Below are positions 25,607 to 35,021 of a stretch of DNA of 64,000 nucleotides, one piece after another; the stretch's first letter is position 1, and every line of letters starts with the position of its first letter. This DNA is from Peteryoungia aggregata LMG 23059 (GTDB lineage: Bacteria > Pseudomonadota > Alphaproteobacteria > Rhizobiales > Rhizobiaceae), in contig NZ_JAUSUW010000005.1 of assembly GCF_030814435.1 (NCBI RefSeq), forward strand, positions 62,001 through 126,000. Reading direction: 5' to 3'. A program made the translations under genes and the position numbers. Below the pieces are notes generated by a model. It searched no databases. It was not told the DNA's origin and saw only the letters and a program-made list of their open reading frames with translations.

Positions 25607-27116
25607 GCGGGCGGAAAGGCGTCTCTGCCGCTCGAGCAATGGCAGGACTCGCCGCCGCATAGAGCACGGCCCGCGCCGCCTTTGCTGTGGAATCATCCTC
25701 GGCGGCAAGTGCTTCGAGTGCGACATCGTAGGTCAGGTTAGCGACCCGACGGGACAACCCGAAGAGCTTCCGTACCGAGGGCGGTCCCTCATCGTAGGCC
25801 GACTGGCCGATTGCCGATTGCGTCCCATCGCACCGCTTCTGTTCGGCCTCGGACAGCAGCACCGAACGGCCGGTGGAGCACCGAACGCGGCTCCCCTGCA
25901 TTCCAAGGCGTGTGATCGAACCCGGACCGAAGTCAAAGCCGATGGCAAGGCCCAGATCGTCTGTGTCCACACCGTTATCCTGAAGGCGTTCGAGAGCAAG
26001 GTCGAAACTGCTGCGAAGTCCGCCAGCGCAAAGTACTGCAGTTGAGATGGCGGCATCGGTGTCGGTGGTGTAGGCGGAGCCCTCAAGAATGTGACCATGG
26101 ACGCAGTCGCCGATGAAACGAATCCGGCGTCCAGAGAAATCCGAGGTGAGAACACGATCAAGTTCTGCGCGAATCACATGGAGGCAGCGGACGACATCTT
26201 CCGCGTCATCATCGATGTGGGCGTCGACATAAGCGGTGAAATTATCCACATCGGCGTATACCGAAACCATGTCCATACGGCGAGAGTTACCCGGCGTAAG
26301 AACGGTGATATCCAGGTTCTTCAAGGGAGGGGTCGCTCGAGAGAAGGAGAAGGACCCGATGGGGTTGTTCTCGTTGTCCTTTCTCCACTCCCTTACGATC
26401 GAGTCCTTGCTCAGGCCGAGCTGGGCATTTTCTTCGCAGCGTGCGATTTCATCGTCCGTGAGCTTCGTCTTTGCAGGCAAATCTACCGTTTCGAGATCGA
26501 TCGCACCGCGGGCGTCGTTGCTCAGATAGATTCCGATCGCCTTGTTGTTCGATGCGAGCTTTGCGGCGATGTTTGCCGGGCGACCGAGAAAAAGCGGCTC
26601 GCGGTAGCCATTGCGCCCGTTGTTTACGACCAGCGCCTTTCCAGTGTCGATGCCGACGCGCACCTTTGCGTTAGGGATATTCTCGTCATCGTCGCCAGTT
26701 TCGGCAAGAACATCCACGATTAGCTTGGCTATAGCCACCGCGCGGTCCACGCGGTCACCCGCTGAATCCGTGCCGTAAGGCTTGGCGATGACGGCGTGCA
26801 GACGCTGGTTATGGAAGTCCACCCGGATGGCATCTGCGTCGGCCAGGATCCGGTGCACTGCTCGGTAGTGGAGATTCAGGAACCGGAGCGCGCGCTTGTG
26901 GGAGGTTTCTCCTTCGGTATCCGTCGACCAGAGCATCTCTTCGAAGTTGACGATGTCGATATAGAGATGAACGCCGTCCAGGCGATAGGCCTTGTTCGTT
27001 GGAATCGACTGAAGTGAGGTGGTTCGCGTGTAGTCGACCACCGTTACGTTTTCGACATCCTTGATGCGCGCATCGATTGCGGTTTTGGCGCGGTCGTGCT
27101 TCCAGCTATTTGCCAT
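25590..27116 (-). CDS. pycC: Pycsar pyrimidine cyclase PycC, two cyclase domains
   Basis: This 508-residue class III nucleotidyl cyclase relative makes a 3',5'-cyclic pyrimidine (cCMP or cUMP) on phage sensing in Pycsar systems. Domain 1 (about 45-240) has the metal-binding D54 in YIDIVNF and D100 in IRVDFHNQRLHAVI; the latter string is characteristic of PycC rather than of ordinary adenylate cyclases. Domain 2 (about 282-440) has D289 in YADVDNF and D337 in FIGDCVHG. The two domains may form an internal pseudo-dimer, whereas many PycC proteins carry one domain and homodimerise. It is the first gene of the operon; three inverted repeats lie in its upstream region. Which nucleotide is cyclised cannot be told from sequence. 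Confidence 0.8.
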   Translation of the reverse strand: MANSWKHDRAKTAIDARIKDVENVTVVDYTRTTSLQSIPTNKAYRLDGVHLYIDIVNFEEMLWSTDTEGETSHKRALRFLNLHYRAVHRILADADAIRVDFHNQRLHAVIAKPYGTDSAGDRVDRAVAIAKLIVDVLAETGDDDENIPNAKVRVGIDTGKALVVNNGRNGYREPLFLGRPANIAAKLASNNKAIGIYLSNDARGAIDLETVDLPAKTKLTDDEIARCEENAQLGLSKDSIVREWRKDNENNPIGSFSFSRATPPLKNLDITVLTPGNSRRMDMVSVYADVDNFTAYVDAHIDDDAEDVVRCLHVIRAELDRVLTSDFSGRRIRFIGDCVHGHILEGSAYTTDTDAAISTAVLCAGGLRSSFDLALERLQDNGVDTDDLGLAIGFDFGPGSITRLGMQGSRVRCSTGRSVLLSEAEQKRCDGTQSAIGQSAYDEGPPSVRKLFGLSRRVANLTYDVALEALAAEDDSTAKAARAVLYAAASPAIARAAETPFRPHAKID

Positions 27117-27200
27117 TGCTAGTCAACTCCAGGATTTCCGTGTGTTTCGGACGGTGTCCAACTCACGCGATTGTTTCACTGTTTGTTCTGCTGGGCATAT

Positions 27201-27226
27201 TCCGGGCACTTTTTAGTGCCCGGAAA
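27201..27226. repeat. Perfect inverted repeat upstream of pycC
   Basis: TTCCGGGCACT and AGTGCCCGGAA form an 11-bp perfect stem around a TTTT loop, about 85 bases before the pycC start. No T-run follows on either strand, so an operator or an RNA hairpin is more likely than a simple terminator. Confidence 0.7.
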
Positions 27227-27264
27227 TACGTCCATTTAGCGTTGGTCAGTTTCAGCTTCCAGAA

Positions 27265-27290
27265 TGGCCAATTTTCAGTTCAATTGGCCA
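27265..27290. repeat. Perfect inverted repeat between nrdJ and pycC
   Basis: TGGCCAATT and AATTGGCCA form a 9-bp perfect stem with an 8-base loop. It lies between the 3' end of nrdJ and the pycC promoter region. No T-run is present. Confidence 0.6.
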
Positions 27291-27347
27291 ATACTTGGAT
27301 TAGTTTCTCAGGAGATGAGAGTTGGGATCGACTGGCCCCGAGAGGAG

Positions 27348-27386
27348 CCGCTCAACTAGGCTGGAAAATCCGCTTTAGTTGAGCGG
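27348..27386. repeat. Inverted repeat downstream of nrdJ
   Basis: CCGCTCAACTA and TAGTTGAGCGG form an 11-bp perfect stem with a 17-base loop, about 75 bases after the nrdJ stop codon on the minus strand. It may stop or stabilise the nrdJ transcript, but it lacks the T-run of a classical terminator. Confidence 0.55.
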
Positions 27387-27458
27387 TCGCTCACGTTTGG
27401 TTGGACGCGACAGTCTCAGGCGAGTGGACATCGAAATCTCCACTTATCCCTGTGGTCC

Positions 27459-30400
27459 TCAGCTGCACCCGCTCGTCGCGCCACACGTATCGCACTTCTC
27501 GCAAGTGCCATTCCGCACCATGGTGAAGTTCTGGCATTCCGAGCACATGTTGCCCGTATAGCCCTGAGCAATCGAGCGCATGCGGCGGGTCGCCTCGAGC
27601 TTCTTGGCGTCGGCCTTGGCGCTAGCTGCCTCTTCCGCCGCAGCGTCGGTGAAGACGCTTTCGGAGGCGATTTCCTCGGCCAGTTCCACGGCGCGTTCCT
27701 CGTAGTCGCGCTTGAAGGACACGACTTCAGAGGTTGCGATTGCGGTCGTCACTTCGAGCTTGCGGGCAGTGGCGCCCGAAGACGAGAAGGCGGTGACGGT
27801 GGCGGAGGCCTTGGCGGGGGCGGCTGTTGCAGCACCCTTGGGCTCCGCGCTGGTGGCTGCCGGCATGTGGCTGGAGACGAGCGTCGGCTTGTAACCGCGG
27901 GTCAGGCCCTTGGAGACGACGTCGGCCTTGCCTTCCTTCATGCCGCGGCCGAGGGCCGTGGTCGAGAAGTCCGACGTGTCGACATGCGCGAGGTCGTGGC
28001 GACCGAGATAGGAGATCGCGAGTTCGCGGAAGACGTAGTCGAGGATCGACGTTGCATTCTTGATCGCGTCGTTGCCGGTGACCATGCCGGCCGGCTCGAA
28101 CTTGGTGAAGGTGAAGGCGTCGACATATTCCTCGAGCGGCACGCCATATTGCAGGCCGAGCGAGACGGAGATGGCGAAGTTGTTGATGAAGGCGCGAAGG
28201 GCAGACCCTTCCTTGTTCATGTCAAGGAAGATTTCGCCGAGACGGCCGTCGTCATATTCGCCGGTGCGCAGGAAGATGGTGTGACCACCGATCTTGGCCT
28301 TCTGGGTGTAACCCTTGCGGCGGGTCGGCAGCTTTTCCTGCTCGCGCACGACACGATCGACGATGCGCTCGACGATGCGTTCCGTGATGGTGACCGCCTG
28401 GGCAGCCATCGGCTGCTGCAGCAGTTCCTCGACGCCGTCCTCGTCATCCTCGTCTTCGATCAGCGAGGCATTGAGCGGCTGGGAGAGCTTCGAGCCGTCG
28501 CGGTAAAGCGCATTCGCCTTCAGCGCCAGCTTCCAGGACAGCATGTAGGCGGAGCCGCAATCTTCGACGGTGGCTTCGTTCGGCATGTTGATCGTCTTGG
28601 AGATCGCGCCTGAGATGAACGGCTGGGCAGCCGCCATCATGCGGATGTGGGATTCGACCGAGAGATAACGCTTGCCGATCTTGCCGCACGGGTTGGCGCA
28701 ATCGAAGACGGGCAGATGTTCCGCCTTCAGGAAGGGGGCGCCTTCGAGCGTCATTGCACCGCAAACGTGGATGTTGGCGGCCTCGATGTCCTTCTTCGAG
28801 AAGCCCATGTGGTCGAGCAGGTTGAAGCTCATGTCGGCGAGCTGCTCGTCGGAGACCTTGAGGGTGTCCTTCAGGAAGTCGGCGCCGAGCGTCCACTGGT
28901 TGAAGACGAACTTGATGTCGAAGGCAGCCTTCAGCGCGCCGTTGACGGCTTCGATCTTCTCGTCGGTGAAGCCCTTGGCCTTGAGCGTCGAGGGATTGAT
29001 GCCCGGCGCCTGATTCAGGTTGCCATGGCCGACGGCATAGGCGTCGATCTCGGCGATCTGGCTTTCCGAATAGCCGAGCGTGCGCAGCGCTTCCGGAACG
29101 GCAGCATTGATGATCTTGAAGTAACCGCCACCGGCAAGCTTCTTGAACTTCACGAGTGCGAAGTCGGGCTCGATGCCGGTCGTGTCGCAGTCCATGACAA
29201 GACCGATCGTGCCTGTTGGAGCGATGACCGAGACCTGAGCATTGCGGTAGCCATGCTTTTCGCCGAGTTCCAGCGCCTTGTCCCAGGCAGCCGTCGCATG
29301 GGCGATCAGCGCCGGATCCGTGCATTCGGCATGGACGAGCGGCACGGGATTGACGGAGAGGCCTTCATAACCGTCCGACAGGCCGAGCGCTGCGCGGCGA
29401 TGGTTGCGGATGACGCGCAGCATGTTGTCGCGGTTCGGCGCAAAGCCCGGGAAGGGGCCGAGTTCCGAGGCGATTTCGGCTGACGTCGCATAGGAGACGC
29501 CGGTCATGATGGCGGTGAGCGCACCGGCGATGGCACGGCCTTCGGCGCTATCATACGGGATGCCCGAGGACATCAAGAGGCCGCCGATATTGGCATAGCC
29601 GAGGCCGAGCGTGCGGTATTCGTACGAGCGTTCGGCAATCTGGCGCGACGGGAACTGCGCCATCATGACCGAGACTTCGAGCACGACCGTCCACAGACGA
29701 ACGGCATGTTCGTAGTCGGCGATGTCGATGTTCTTGGTCTTCTGATCCTTGAAGCGGAGCAGGTTGAGCGATGCCAGGTTGCAGGCCGTGTCGTCGAGGA
29801 ACATGTATTCCGAGCACGGGTTCGACGCGCGGATCGGGCCGGCTGCCGGCGACGTGTGCCAGTCGTTCATCGTCGTGTTGAAGTGCAGGCCAGGATCTGC
29901 CGATGCCCAGGCGGCATAGGAGATCTTGTCCCAGAGGTCGCGAGCCTTCAGCGTCTTCATGACCTTGCCGTCCTTGCGGGCGGTGAGGTTCCAGTCGCCA
30001 TCATTCTCGACGGCGCGCAGGAAGTCGTCCTTCAGCGAGACCGAGTTGTTGGAGTTCTGGCCGGAGACGGTCAGATAGGCTTCCGAATCCCAGTCGGTGT
30101 CATAGGTCTTGAAATCAAGATCCTTGTAGCCCTGCTGAGCGAACTGGATGACGCGCTTGATGTAGTTTTCCGGAACCTGGTCCTTCTTCGCGGCCTTGAT
30201 TTCGCGCTTGAGGGCAGGGTTCTCGTTCGGGTCGAAGCAGGCGCCGTTGTCAGCCTCGCAGTTGACGCAGGCCTTCATGATCGCCTTCAGGTGCTTGGCG
30301 ACGATCTTGGAGCCGGTGACGAGAGCGGCAACCTTCTGCTCTTCCTTCACCTTCCAGTCGATATAGGCTTCGATATCTGGATGGTCGATGTCGACGACGA

Positions 30401-31241
30401 CCATCTTGGCCGCGCGACGGGTGGTACCACCGGACTTGATGGCGCCGGCTGCGCGGTCACCGATCTTCAGGAAGGACATGAGGCCGGACGAGCGACCGCC
30501 GCCGGAAAGCTTTTCGCCTTCGCCGCGCAGATAGGAGAAGTTGGAGCCGGTGCCGGAGCCATACTTGAAGAGACGGGCTTCGCGGACCCAGAGGTCCATG
30601 ATGCCGCCTTCGTTGACGAGATCGTCTTCGACGGACTGGATGAAGCAGGCATGCGGCTGCGGGTGCTCATAGGCCGACTTGGACTTGACGAGCTTGCCGG
30701 TGAAGGGGTCGACATAGAAATGGCCCTGGCCGGGGCCATCGATGCCATAGGCCCAATGCAGGCCGGTGTTGAACCACTGCGGGGAATTCGGTGCGACGCG
30801 CTGGGTGGCGAGCATGTAGGCAAGCTCGTCCTTGAAGGCGGCAGCGTCTTCTTCGGAGGAGAAATACTTGCCCTTCCAGCCCCAATAGGCCCAGGTGCCG
30901 GCCAGGCGATCGAAGACCTGGCGAGCATCGGTTTCCGAGCCGTAGCGCTCGTTTTCAGGAAGCGAGGCAAGTGCCTTCTCGTCGGCAACCGAGCGCCAGA
31001 GGAAGGAAGGAACATCGTTCTCCTCAACCTTCTTCAGCACCTTCGGCACGCCGGCCTTGCGGAAATACTTCTGGGCGAGAATGTCCGCCGCCACCTGGCT
31101 GAACTGAGCGGGCACGTCGATGTCGGCAAGACGAAATACGATTGAGCCGTCGGGGTTCTTGATCTCGCTGATGGCCTTGCGGAACTCGATTTCCGCATAA
31201 GCGGACTGTCCCGGTTTGGTGAAGCGACGTTCAATGCGCAT
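27459..31241 (-). CDS. nrdJ: Vitamin B12-dependent (class II) ribonucleoside-diphosphate reductase
   Basis: This 1260-residue adenosylcobalamin-dependent reductase converts ribonucleotides to deoxyribonucleotides and is an essential DNA precursor enzyme in rhizobia. The core carries [21 protein letters not shown], holding the active-site cysteines of the barrel, and the substrate-phosphate loop APTGTIG. The C-terminus ends in a zinc-ribbon-like tail ([18 protein letters not shown]). The length is normal for alphaproteobacterial NrdJ and the frame is intact. It is a single-gene unit with a long upstream region carrying two NrdR-type boxes 31 bp apart, so it is probably repressed by NrdR. No cobalamin riboswitch was recognised upstream. 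The long plus-strand open frames inside it (for example 29706-31145) are codon-bias shadows. Confidence 0.97.
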   Translation of the reverse strand: MRIERRFTKPGQSAYAEIEFRKAISEIKNPDGSIVFRLADIDVPAQFSQVAADILAQKYFRKAGVPKVLKKVEENDVPSFLWRSVADEKALASLPENERYGSETDARQVFDRLAGTWAYWGWKGKYFSSEEDAAAFKDELAYMLATQRVAPNSPQWFNTGLHWAYGIDGPGQGHFYVDPFTGKLVKSKSAYEHPQPHACFIQSVEDDLVNEGGIMDLWVREARLFKYGSGTGSNFSYLRGEGEKLSGGGRSSGLMSFLKIGDRAAGAIKSGGTTRRAAKMVVVDIDHPDIEAYIDWKVKEEQKVAALVTGSKIVAKHLKAIMKACVNCEADNGACFDPNENPALKREIKAAKKDQVPENYIKRVIQFAQQGYKDLDFKTYDTDWDSEAYLTVSGQNSNNSVSLKDDFLRAVENDGDWNLTARKDGKVMKTLKARDLWDKISYAAWASADPGLHFNTTMNDWHTSPAAGPIRASNPCSEYMFLDDTACNLASLNLLRFKDQKTKNIDIADYEHAVRLWTVVLEVSVMMAQFPSRQIAERSYEYRTLGLGYANIGGLLMSSGIPYDSAEGRAIAGALTAIMTGVSYATSAEIASELGPFPGFAPNRDNMLRVIRNHRRAALGLSDGYEGLSVNPVPLVHAECTDPALIAHATAAWDKALELGEKHGYRNAQVSVIAPTGTIGLVMDCDTTGIEPDFALVKFKKLAGGGYFKIINAAVPEALRTLGYSESQIAEIDAYAVGHGNLNQAPGINPSTLKAKGFTDEKIEAVNGALKAAFDIKFVFNQWTLGADFLKDTLKVSDEQLADMSFNLLDHMGFSKKDIEAANIHVCGAMTLEGAPFLKAEHLPVFDCANPCGKIGKRYLSVESHIRMMAAAQPFISGAISKTINMPNEATVEDCGSAYMLSWKLALKANALYRDGSKLSQPLNASLIEDEDDEDGVEELLQQPMAAQAVTITERIVERIVDRVVREQEKLPTRRKGYTQKAKIGGHTIFLRTGEYDDGRLGEIFLDMNKEGSALRAFINNFAISVSLGLQYGVPLEEYVDAFTFTKFEPAGMVTGNDAIKNATSILDYVFRELAISYLGRHDLAHVDTSDFSTTALGRGMKEGKADVVSKGLTRGYKPTLVSSHMPAATSAEPKGAATAAPAKASATVTAFSSSGATARKLEVTTAIATSEVVSFKRDYEERAVELAEEIASESVFTDAAAEEAASAKADAKKLEATRRMRSIAQGYTGNMCSECQNFTMVRNGTCEKCDTCGATSGCS

Positions 31242-31361
31242 CTGCCTGTGTCCCTCGATCTAGGGCGCCGAAAACCGGCGCAAAAAATTTCGTTCGGCTA
31301 TGCGTCCAACCGCGCAGCCGCCCACTTGTTCGTCCGTCAGGTGATTCATCCGGAGATGGGC

Positions 31362-31377
31362 ACCCTGTATATGGTAG
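31362..31377. promoter_or_regulatory. NrdR box 1 (nrdJ-proximal)
   Basis: The core CTGTATATGG (31365-31374) matches 8 of 10 positions of the NrdR palindrome CwATATaTwG. It is about 120 bases upstream of the nrdJ start and exactly 31 bases from the second box, the spacing expected for cooperative NrdR binding. Confidence 0.7.
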
Positions 31378-31392
31378 AGATGGTGGCTGCAA

Positions 31393-31408
31393 ACACTAAA
31401 TATAGTAC
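31393..31408. promoter_or_regulatory. NrdR box 2 (nrdJ-distal)
   Basis: The core CTAAATATAG (31396-31405), within ACACTAAATATAGTAC, matches 9 of 10 positions of the NrdR consensus. Together with box 1 it makes a tandem operator upstream of nrdJ. Confidence 0.75.
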
Positions 31409-31409
31409 T

Positions 31410-32063
31410 AACAGTTTATTGCCGCCAGATCTGAAACCCCCGCCCGGCGGTCAAAAATCGCACAAATTTCCTGGCGCGGAGGGCGTCCTCAGAACGCCGT
31501 TCCACCTCGAAGAAAGCCGCTACAATGTTTGATGAAACCCGGCCTCGTTAATGCCCGGTCCAGTCGCCGCCGCAACAGGGTCCATTAACATCGTCCCCAC
31601 TGATTCCGTCAAGGGGTGGTCTGTGAAGGAAATGTTAACGCTATATGTTGTGGCTGCCGGTTGTGGATAACGGGCAAAAGAGCGAAGTCACGGGAACCAA
31701 AGGACTTTCTCGGACAACGTGACGTCAGCCACGGTCAATGGCACAAGGCATCCGCGCCCGCAGCAAAAAAACTTCGTGCCGGAATGGCGCGAAAACCCCA
31801 GTATCCTCCCGGTTTTCGACGGGCGTGTGACCATCCTGCATCGCACGGTCAAAAAGCTGGGGACGACGGCAGCGGATCGGGGCTTGACAGGCGGCCGCGG
31901 CAAGGGGGCGATGCGCCGATCGGACATGTCTTTTTCCTCTATTTCGCATCAACGAAATAGAAACCTGTGACGTATAACTATTGGGTATCTGTGTGGAATG
32001 AACTCCATGCCCGGCCAGCCTCGGCCGCCCGCCAGGACGGTGGGTCGTATGGAGTATCCTCTC
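31410..32063. other. Long intergenic region with a consensus DnaA box
   Basis: No gene is supported between the nrdJ operator and the chemotaxis receptor. Overlapping frames at 31616-31970 lack ribosome binding sites. A perfect DnaA box, TTATCCACA on the minus strand, lies at 31662-31670. A GATTC (CcrM-type GANTC) site is near 31603. The GGAG ribosome binding site of the receptor gene is at 32051-32054. Confidence 0.5.
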
Positions 32064-33977
32064 ATGAATATTGCCAATCTCTCGATATTGAAGAAGGTCA
32101 GCCTCGTCGTCGTTCTGATGGGCGTTGCGGCTGCCGCAATTGCCGCAGTCGGTGCCAACGGCCTCTCGTCACTTGGCGCAGCGCTGAAGGACACCGGTGC
32201 GCGTGAAGAGGTCGCCCGCGAGGCCATGGACCTGCGCGTCGACATCATCGCGATTTCCCGCATGACTTACCAGCTGGCGCTGGCACCGGAAAAGGCGGCC
32301 GACTTCGCTGCCGAGACAGACAAGCGCGCGGCCGAAATGCTGGCACGTCTGCCGAAGATCGCGACCACTGCGAGCCCGGCCGAAGCGCAGATCCTGGACC
32401 GCACCAAGACCGCGCTCGACGCCTATTTCAACCAGATCCGTGCCATGGTGGCTGTGGCCGCGACCCCAGCGGGCCAGGACCTGGCCGTGATGAAGGCCGA
32501 GCTCGCCAAGGCGCTCGAAGCCCAGAAGGTCGTGACCTCGGTCGTCAAGGAATACTCGACCTCGTCGGCCGAGAGCCTCAAGGGCTCGCGTGAACACGCG
32601 CTGGCCGCGTCCGGCTTCACCATGCTGGTCCAGGTCGTGACTGCCGCCGTGTGCATTCTCGCCGGTGTGGCCATAAGCTTCCTGCTGGCCCGCCGCGGCA
32701 TCGTCAACCCGATCCGCAGCCTCACCTCGATCATGTCCGAAATGGCATCCGGCAAGCTCGGCAGCGCCATCCCCGGCACCGACCGCAAGGACGAAATCGG
32801 CGAGATGGCCCGTGCGCTGGAAGTCTTCCGCACCAATGAAGAGCAGATGCGTGCCATGGAGGCCCAGGAGGCCGCTCTGCATGCCCAGAGCCGCGACCTG
32901 CAGACCTCGATCAGCGGCATTGTTGCGGCCGCTGCTGCCGGTGACTTCTCCAAGCGTATCTCCAAGACCTATGACGACGCCGACCTGCAGCGCTTCGCAG
33001 CCTCGGTCAACGAACTGGTCGAAAGCGTCGATCGCGGCGTGACCGAAGTCCGTCGCGTGATCGCGGCTCTTGCCGATGCCGACCTGACCCACGAGATGCA
33101 GGGTCAGTTCCAGGGCGCGTTTGCCGAACTCCAGGGCAACGTCAACCAGACCATGGCCGTTCTGCGCCAGACCATGCAGAACATCCTGACTGCCGCCGGC
33201 ACCATCACCGGCAATTCCGGCGAACTGTCGTCGGCTGCCAATCAGCTCGCCCGCCGCACCGAGCAGCAGGCCGCTTCGCTGGAAGAGACCGCAGCAGCGC
33301 TCGAGGAAATCACCACCACGGTGAAGACCTCGACCCAGCGCGCCAAGGAAGCCTCGCACATGGTCGACGAGACCAAGTCGAGCGCCGGCAAGTCGGGCGA
33401 CATCGTTCGCAACGCGATCGACGCCATGGGCCGCATCGAGCAGTCCTCGCAGAAGATCAGCCAGATCATCTCGGTCATCGACGAAATCGCCTTCCAGACC
33501 AACCTTCTCGCACTGAACGCCGGTGTCGAGGCAGCGCGTGCCGGTGAAGCCGGTCGTGGCTTCGCCGTCGTCGCCCAGGAAGTGCGTGAACTGGCCCAGC
33601 GTTCGGCAAATGCCGCCAAGGAGATCAAGACCCTGATCAATACCTCGGCCGACGAGGTGAAGGGTGGCGTGTCGCTGGTTCTGTCGACCGGCGAGGCGCT
33701 GAAGGAGATCGAATCGCTGGTCAACCGCGTCAACGACCACGTCGTGACGATTGCCCGTGCCGCCGAAGAACAGTCGGCAGCGCTTGGCGAGATCAACACC
33801 TCGGTCAACCACATGGACCAGATGACCCAGCAGAACGCCGCCATGGTGGAGGAGACGACGGCAGCCAGCCAGGTACTCGCCGGCGAGGCTCGCCAGCTGC
33901 AGGCGCAGCTCGCCCGCTTCAAGCTGGAAGGTGGAGCCTCGACGACGGGTTCTGCACGCTATCGCACCGCAGCCTGA
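32064..33977 (+). CDS. Methyl-accepting chemotaxis protein
   Basis: This 637-residue inner-membrane receptor relays ligand information to CheA/CheW. TM1 is at about 9-31; a periplasmic four-helix-type sensor region spans about 32-185; TM2 is at about 190-212. A HAMP domain ([18 protein letters not shown] onward) follows, then a second HAMP-like stretch and the cytoplasmic signalling hairpin with the conserved tip [20 protein letters not shown]. Methylation helices with [16 protein letters not shown] are visible. The start at 32064 (MNIANL) is preceded by GGAG at 9 bases; the longer frame from 31998 is unlikely. No CheW-binding pentapeptide for CheR is seen at the C-terminus. It is transcribed alone and ends with a good terminator. 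The ligand is unknown. Confidence 0.92.
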   Translation: MNIANLSILKKVSLVVVLMGVAAAAIAAVGANGLSSLGAALKDTGAREEVAREAMDLRVDIIAISRMTYQLALAPEKAADFAAETDKRAAEMLARLPKIATTASPAEAQILDRTKTALDAYFNQIRAMVAVAATPAGQDLAVMKAELAKALEAQKVVTSVVKEYSTSSAESLKGSREHALAASGFTMLVQVVTAAVCILAGVAISFLLARRGIVNPIRSLTSIMSEMASGKLGSAIPGTDRKDEIGEMARALEVFRTNEEQMRAMEAQEAALHAQSRDLQTSISGIVAAAAAGDFSKRISKTYDDADLQRFAASVNELVESVDRGVTEVRRVIAALADADLTHEMQGQFQGAFAELQGNVNQTMAVLRQTMQNILTAAGTITGNSGELSSAANQLARRTEQQAASLEETAAALEEITTTVKTSTQRAKEASHMVDETKSSAGKSGDIVRNAIDAMGRIEQSSQKISQIISVIDEIAFQTNLLALNAGVEAARAGEAGRGFAVVAQEVRELAQRSANAAKEIKTLINTSADEVKGGVSLVLSTGEALKEIESLVNRVNDHVVTIARAAEEQSAALGEINTSVNHMDQMTQQNAAMVEETTAASQVLAGEARQLQAQLARFKLEGGASTTGSARYRTAA

Positions 33978-34011
33978 ACCAAAAGGATCCGGGAAACCGG
34001 TCAACAGACAG

Positions 34012-34037
34012 GGCGCCGCAGCGATGCGGCGCCTTTT
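34012..34037 (+). terminator. Rho-independent terminator after the chemotaxis receptor
   Basis: GGCGCCGCA and TGCGGCGCC form a 9-bp perfect stem with a GCGA loop followed by TTTT, 35 bases after the receptor stop codon. Confidence 0.85.
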
Positions 34038-34139
34038 GCGTTTGCGACAGGGAACGGGCAGTGTGGCCGGACATTGACGTCGCATTGCGCGGGAGCCGGC
34101 CGATGGGAGCCAGCCGTTCAGATTAAGGAGCACGGGATC

Positions 34140-34769
34140 ATGCATCTGTTGTTGTTGGGCGCCACCGGACTTGTCGGCAGTCGTGTCCTTGACCTGGCGC
34201 TCGCCGATCCCCGTGTGACTGCGGTGATTGCTCCAACCCGTCGCCCGCTGCCGTCACGACCGGGCCTGTCAGCGCCGATCTTGGATTTCGACCAGCTTCC
34301 CGAGGATCCGTCGATGTGGATCGCCGATGCGGTGATCTGCGCACTCGGCACAACGCTGAGAGCGGCCGGATCGCGCGACCGCTTCCATCGCGTCGACCAC
34401 GACTATCCGCTCGAGATCGCCAGACTTGCGAAGGCTGCCGGTGCAAAGACCTTTGTTCTCAACTCGGCGAAGGGGGCAGATGTGAACTCGCTCTTCTTCT
34501 ACAGCCGGGTGAAGGGGGAGACGGAGCGGGATATCCTGGCACTCGGTTTCGAGCGCACCGTGCTGGTTCGACCTGGCCTGATCGATGGGCCGCGTCCCGA
34601 GCCCCGCCCCATGGAGCAATGGGCGGGCAGGGTGCTTTCGGTGTTGAAGCCGATCCTGCCGCTGTCGCTACAGGCGAACCCACCGGCGGCTATCGCCCGC
34701 GCCATGCTTGAGGCCGCAATCTCTGCGGCGCCGGGCGTGACTGTGGTGCCGTCGCAGGACCTGATGTAG
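34140..34769 (+). CDS. NAD(P)-binding oxidoreductase, HTATIP2/NmrA-like atypical SDR
   Basis: This 209-residue Rossmann-fold protein begins with MHLLLLGATGLVGSRVL, the NAD(P)-binding GxTGxxG loop of atypical short-chain dehydrogenases. The central VICALGTTLRAAGSRD and the YSRVKGETERD helix place it near the HTATIP2/TIP30-like group, in which a YxxxK-type motif (Y and K of YSRVKGE) is kept. Substrate unknown; it is probably cytosolic. The start is set by AAGGAG 8 bases upstream and by the family-typical N-terminus; the longer frame from 34074 is not needed. It is a single-gene unit following the receptor's terminator. Its stop codon is followed in frame by a 55-codon fragment described separately. 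Confidence 0.85.
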   Translation: MHLLLLGATGLVGSRVLDLALADPRVTAVIAPTRRPLPSRPGLSAPILDFDQLPEDPSMWIADAVICALGTTLRAAGSRDRFHRVDHDYPLEIARLAKAAGAKTFVLNSAKGADVNSLFFYSRVKGETERDILALGFERTVLVRPGLIDGPRPEPRPMEQWAGRVLSVLKPILPLSLQANPPAAIARAMLEAAISAAPGVTVVPSQDLM

Positions 34770-34934
34770 CGGAAGGCACCGGCAACGCCGGCCTGGGTTT
34801 CCATTGTTGCGGCTGCGCGGAAGGTGACGGCCGATGTCGCGATCAGTGCCGAGAGCGCTAAAATGTGCTCCGATCTGCGGTCGGACGGCAACGAGGTGCT
34901 GTTGACCGTCACCCACGGCCGCCTTCCGGTCTGA
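34770..34934 (+). pseudogene. Possible relic of an SRPBCC/AHSA1-type protein C-terminus
   Basis: Directly after the oxidoreductase stop and in the same frame, 54 codons stay open and end in RSDGNEVLLTVTHGRLPV. That ending resembles the last strand and helix of SRPBCC (AHSA1-like) proteins, which often finish with a pattern such as GxxxLLTLTHxRLP. No start codon or ribosome binding site is seen, so this would be a gene remnant. The match is short and from memory, so confidence is low. Confidence 0.3.
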
Positions 34935-34964
34935 CGTCCTGCCCGGTTCAAGGATGTTCGATGC

Positions 34965-34990
34965 AAAAAGGCCGCCCCGAGGGGCGGCCT
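34965..34990 (-). terminator. Rho-independent terminator of the Cache/receptor operon
   Basis: AGGCCGCCCC-GA-GGGGCGGCCT forms a 10-bp perfect stem. On the minus strand it is followed by TTTTT. It lies about 30 bases after the stop codon of the gene at 35022. Confidence 0.88.
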
Positions 34991-35021
34991 GCCTGCCATG
35001 CGGTCAGTCTAACCATGCTGC

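Noticed and set aside
25606..25726. Longer N-terminus for the E2-like gene
   Set aside because: It would overlap the cyclase gene by 137 bp and is arginine-rich and not protein-like; the start at 25606 gives a 17-bp overlap with a plausible N-terminus.
29706..31145. 479-codon open frame opposite nrdJ (and several others on that strand)
   Set aside because: It lies entirely within the conserved nrdJ gene and reflects its GC-rich third-base bias; it has no start signal and its translation is low-complexity Val/Asp/Gly-rich.
31242..31990. Cobalamin riboswitch upstream of nrdJ
   Set aside because: Expected for some B12 genes, but I could not find the conserved B12-box-type sequence or a matching fold by eye; only NrdR-type and DnaA-type sites were seen.
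32169..34145. 658-codon open frame opposite the chemotaxis receptor
   Set aside because: Antisense shadow of a strongly biased coding sequence; residues are mostly Gly, Leu, His, Arg without domains.
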